The translations under genes and the position numbers were made by a program. From the NCBI GenBank assembly GCA_051453625.1, contig JBOZIK010000001.1:136898647-136936865 (forward strand): 38,219 bases of DNA, read 5' to 3'. Of the stretch, positions 34,911 to 38,219 are shown piece after piece. The stretch's first letter is position 1. Each line of letters opens with the position of its first letter. The notes under the pieces are model-generated. The model was given only the letters and a program-made list of their open reading frames with translations. It was not told where the DNA came from and did not search any database. The DNA comes from Welwitschia mirabilis (taxonomy: Eukaryota; Gnetophyta; Gnetopsida; Welwitschiales).

Positions 34911-36874
34911 GGAACCTTTTTATTCTTACCTTGCTTTATATTATGATTATCCCACATCTAAATCACCAAATTTCATAAGTAAAATCCCCTTTATAATTGG
35001 CCTTTAATTTAGGTTAGAGAAGAAAGGGCTCAACATTAAAGAAACAAATTAAATGTATCATTATTACTAATTTCATAGAAAGAGTAGTCTATAAATTTAA
35101 AATTTCAATTATTAATATAAATGATAATTTCTATGTTCTATTGTTGCCTTAATTTAACTTGATTTTGAAGCATGGTTCTCATCATTTTCTTAGAGATATC
35201 TTATTCATTTGTTAACCATGGCTCTCATTATTCTATTATTGTAGTCCATTAAGTTGAATGCTTATTATGAAATCATAGGTAATTTTCTTTAATACCACCT
35301 TCAAGTCATTTATATTATCCTTGACCACTTTACTTAGACTAGTACTATATCATCCCAATTATTCTTAGTATCTTATTAGATATATTCAACTGACTCATGT
35401 CTCCTTGTGAATATTTATGAAAAGTTGTGAAATGTTACTTTCTTAAAGAACATCCTTCATACATAATTACTTTGAATTACTCTTTGGCTTATTGTATTTT
35501 ATATTTCTTTCTGTATCTAGAGTGTTGTCAGTATTTAAGAGTGAAAGGGACTATTTTACCTAGATGGAATTGCAATTTTTCATACTTATTGAAATCATGT
35601 AATTATTTTAGAATAATTTATATCTACATTTATATCTTTCAATTAGATTTAAAAATCATGGACTTTGATCTCTTGGACATCTTTTTCTGTATTATTATTT
35701 TTTTTAAATGTTTGCCATGAACCTTGGTTATGTAATAAACTTATTGAGTTTGAAACTTCTGAGGCTATATTTTTCTTACTCTCAATCAATCTTAAGCTCT
35801 TATGAATTTATCTGATCTATACTTGCATAACATTGACTTAAATTTAAGCTTTTACATGCTATGTAAATATAATTATTATAATGCTTGATTGGTATTCATT
35901 TATCTATTAATAATAATAGTCTCAACTATAGTTCTTCTGTTTGTTTCATTGGATTAAACTTATCACTTGGACATGTTTCACACATTTAATAATTTACTTA
36001 TTAGGCTTTAAGATGCTTTATTATAGATGTAATCCATTAAAGTAAAAATTCAATTAGATTATACATGGAAAAGTGTCAAAGAGGCATTGAAAGAAGTATG
36101 AAACAAAGGAGTGTAGTGTAGAATAAATCTATAATTTTAATATTAGGCTTAAGAAATTTCTACATAACAACTTTAAAAGTATGTGTCACAATTTGGAGTA
36201 AGCGATTATTGTGTTGAAATATTTGAGTTGCAGTTTTAGACCTAATAGTTCAAGCATATTTACTTTTGGTTGAAGTAAGGAAATCATTGAGATATCTTGG
36301 CTTATGAAATAGAAGTGTTTTGAACCATCTACAAGTATATTCAACTATGTCCTTGGAAATTCCTTGCAAACTCAATTATATGGTTTTTATCAAACCTCTC
36401 ATGAAGATATGCTAATTCATAATGCTGTGTATAATCAATTAAGCATTATGACCTTAGAGAATGCAAAATATTGAAATTTCATGTATAACAAAAGAGTTTT
36501 GTGAATTGATATAGTTGTGTACTATAACTTTTATAGCTTATGCCATAAAGTTAAGTAAAAGGTAGAGGAAGAATATTCCTAGAAGCTTGATCATTCTAGA
36601 CATGAGTGATGATTGGTGATATTACAATAATCAACATCATTGATTAACAAGGTTGTGGACTACATTCCATCTTATTCAACTAAACTATACATTTGAAGAT
36701 TGACTAGTTAAAGTTTTGAATTAACAAGAAACTATTATCAAAGAAAGATAAATTCAACTTTGTAAGCACAATGATTAGAAGAGATAGAAGAAGAAGCTCC
36801 TTAAAAACATAAATTAGATGTATTGTAGTAGAGAATTAAGCCTTCTTGTTTAAGTTTAGAGGATGAAATGTTTT

Positions 36875-36888
36875 AAGGGATGGAGAAA
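36875..36888 (+). promoter_or_regulatory. polypurine tract before the 3' LTR
   Basis: AAGGGATGGAGAAA lies directly before the LTR start at 36889. It is purine-only except for one T, as expected for the primer of plus-strand DNA synthesis. Confidence 0.78.
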
Positions 36889-37267
36889 TATCACATCTAG
36901 AATTTTAAGGTCCAAAGATTAGCTTAAAAACTAAATTAAAATAAATTTTATTTCTAGAAAATTTTGTGCTTAAAGGTTATTCATGTTGTATTAGCTATAA
37001 TATTATTTTGTTGTTGTAATTCTTAGTAATTATAATGTTGAATGACAAATTTAGTGATTTTGATAATGGGTAAATTAATGAATTACATTAGTATTATTTT
37101 TAGTTATGAAATTATTACACCATCTTTTATTTTTTGAATCTCCAACTAATATAGTTGTTATGATATTGAGGTGCTATTATATTAAATATTGTTCTTTAAG
37201 TCCCTTTTGTCTTGTAAAGATTAAAATAATATTTTATAAATCTTCAAGAATGTTTTTGTAGTAGTGA

Positions 37268-37293
37268 TGATATCATTTACTGATATCATTTAC

Positions 37294-37324
<31 letters not shown>
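37268..37324. repeat. 13-bp perfect duplication plus (TTA)n tract in the 3' LTR
   Basis: TGATATCATTTAC occurs twice in tandem (37268-37280 and 37281-37293), followed by about ten TTA units. The matching part of the 5' LTR (about 27717-27745) has one copy of the 13-mer and a short TTA run, so this expansion arose after insertion. Confidence 0.92.
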
Positions 37325-37325
<1 letters not shown>

Positions 37326-37541
37326 GCTTCCTAGAATTTATGCATGATTAAATATTAAATGTGAAGGTTTATGATTTATTTTTCCTCATTATTATGATTA
37401 AATGTAATAGGATAATAAGCATTTTTTTATATTATTAAAGCACCCAATGGCCAAGCAAGCCTTTATGAGACGTTATGAACCCCCCACCTTTACCATTATC
37501 TCATGATGTGTTCTTATGTATTCTTAAGTCCTTTTTCTCAT

Positions 37542-37549
37542 TATAAATA
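37542..37549 (+). promoter_or_regulatory. TATA box of the 3' LTR
   Basis: TATAAATA followed by GGGTT, at the same LTR position as the box at 27980-27987. Confidence 0.68.
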
Positions 37550-37966
37550 GGGTTCTCCTTCCCTCAAGTTAAGCTTATTTTACAAAAGAACTTTGCATTT
37601 GAATCTTGAAGCTTATGAATTCTAAGAGATTTGGAAACTTGGAAGATCTTTGAAGTCCTCGAATTCCACAATCTGATATGGTATGGTTCTATTCCTGCTT
37701 GCTTCCTTTTTAGTCCTTTCTTTTGTATGCATTCCGTTGTTGTGTTTATTATGTCTATTTTCTTGCAAAACAAATATAAAATTATGTGATCTTAATAAAA
37801 GTAGAATCAGTCTTATTCGGAGTCTCAACTCCTATTATTTTCTATGCTTGATGTTTTGATTATATAAACTTAAGTTGTTGTTTTCATGAGTTGATACTTT
37901 GTGGTTATACCTTATCATACTTCTCTTGATATTGTGATTTCTTGTGAACTCATGATTACATAATTC

Positions 37967-38138
37967 CACATACTACCAAAGGAGGTAGTGGATTTCACAT
38001 ATCACTGAATGAGGTAGTAAAATGAGAATCCCACATATCATTGAATAAGGTAGTGGGAATGATAGATTGACCACAGATTATCGAATGAGATAGTAGGCTT
38101 CACAGATCACCAAATGAGGCACTAAAGCGAATGATATG
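37967..38138 (+). repeat. minisatellite array 3, 5 units, in the 3' LTR
   Basis: Units start at 37967, 37996, 38032, 38072 and 38101, with the same core and the same alternation of tails as arrays 1 and 2. This shows that the array was part of the LTR before insertion. Confidence 0.92.
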
Positions 38139-38144
38139 TGAAAA

Positions 38145-38219
38145 ATATATACATACATACATACATACCTACATACATACATATATATATATGCGAGAGA
38201 GAGAGAATGTGTGCGAGAG
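38145..38219. repeat. compound microsatellite (ACAT)n-(AT)n-(GA)n at the window end
   Basis: Tetranucleotide ACAT units with one CCT interruption pass into AT and then GA units. It occupies the place of the (TA)n tract in array 1 of the 5' LTR. Confidence 0.95.

Larger units (their letters stand above)
31111..36874 (+). other. internal region of the large LTR element, no recognised coding domain
   Basis: About 5.8 kb between PBS and purine tract. I searched the plus strand by eye for gag, protease, RT, RNase H, integrase and chromodomain signatures and found none. The open stretches at 33241-33480, 35427-35720 and 30210-30464 carry no family motif. A LARD, an exceptionally decayed gypsy interior, or unrelated insertions could explain this. 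It includes a 100-N gap (33635-33734). Confidence 0.6.
27340..38219 (+). mobile_element. large LTR retrotransposon (gypsy- or LARD-like), right end outside the window
   Basis: Sequence starting TATCACATCTAGAATTTTAA occurs at 27340 and again at 36889 and stays alignable for more than 1.2 kb, which marks two LTRs. The second copy is preceded by a purine tract (36875-36888). A tRNA-Met-like PBS lies at 31099-31110. The first two bases, TA, probably stand for TG. The layout GGATGAAATGTTTTAAGGG... then LTR resembles the end of plant Ty3/gypsy elements, but no gag or pol domain was recognised between the LTRs, so a non-coding LARD or a very old gypsy copy are both possible. The 5' LTR region is unusually long (about 3.75 kb) and contains an internal duplication and two gaps. 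Confidence 0.8.
36889..38219 (+). repeat. 3' LTR of the large element, cut by the window end
   Basis: It aligns with 27340-28620 of the 5' LTR from the first base: same start, same TATA box and same minisatellite position (1078 versus 1065 bases in). Differences are scattered and many are transitions, plus an expanded (TTA)n tract. It is interrupted by the window end within a microsatellite, so its length and the target-site duplication are unknown. Confidence 0.88.

Noticed and set aside
35427-35720. 97-residue open stretch on the plus strand as a membrane protein gene
   Set aside because: Hydrophobic content follows from T-rich DNA, part of it is a TA-type simple run (IYIYIYIF), and no family motif or conserved neighbour supports it.

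Overview
Organism. The window looks like repeat-dense, gene-free DNA from a seed plant. It carries a plant-type Ty1/copia element, two L1 LINEs with a DUF4283-like ORF1 and paired CCHC knuckles, a TRIM, and a large LTR element. All recognised primer-binding sites match the initiator tRNA-Met. By eye the GC content is well under one third and CpG is rare; neither was computed. Nearly every recognisable catalytic motif is broken by stops, frameshifts or G-to-A/C-to-T changes. That suits an old, heavily methylated genome with strong cytosine deamination. Such base composition is reported for Welwitschia and for some holoparasitic plants, but the species cannot be fixed from this window. I found no intact host gene, tRNA, rRNA or CRISPR array.

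Layout. (1) 1-5592, minus strand: Ty1/copia element with 5' LTR (4424-5592), tRNA-Met PBS, gag with CCHC knuckle, protease, integrase, RT and RNase H. It runs into an (AG)n microsatellite at the window edge. (2) 5593-10744: AT-rich DNA holding a decayed non-L1 LINE reverse transcriptase (about 6950-8900, minus). (3) 10745-17310, minus: decayed L1 LINE-A. (4) 17311-21979: no recognisable feature except a 76-bp partial tandem repeat; contains a 660-N gap. (5) 21980-27290, plus: decayed L1 LINE-B, head-to-head with LINE-A and interrupted in its RT domain by a 283-bp TRIM with its own LTRs, PBS and purine tract. (6) 27340 to beyond 38219, plus: large LTR element. Its 5' LTR contains two diverged copies of a roughly 1.3-kb segment separated by a gap. 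Its internal region of about 5.8 kb has no protein domain I could recognise, and its 3' LTR is cut by the window end. All three LTR segments carry the same minisatellite.

How the parts relate. These are layered insertions, not a cooperating gene set. The order that can be read directly is that the TRIM inserted into LINE-B. No new enzymatic system is evident. The most interesting signals are the LTR-borne minisatellite with an 86-88-bp higher-order period, the (AG)n tract that grew out of RNase H codons, the consistent loss of catalytic acidic residues to Asn, and the sequence overlaps flanking two 100-N gaps.
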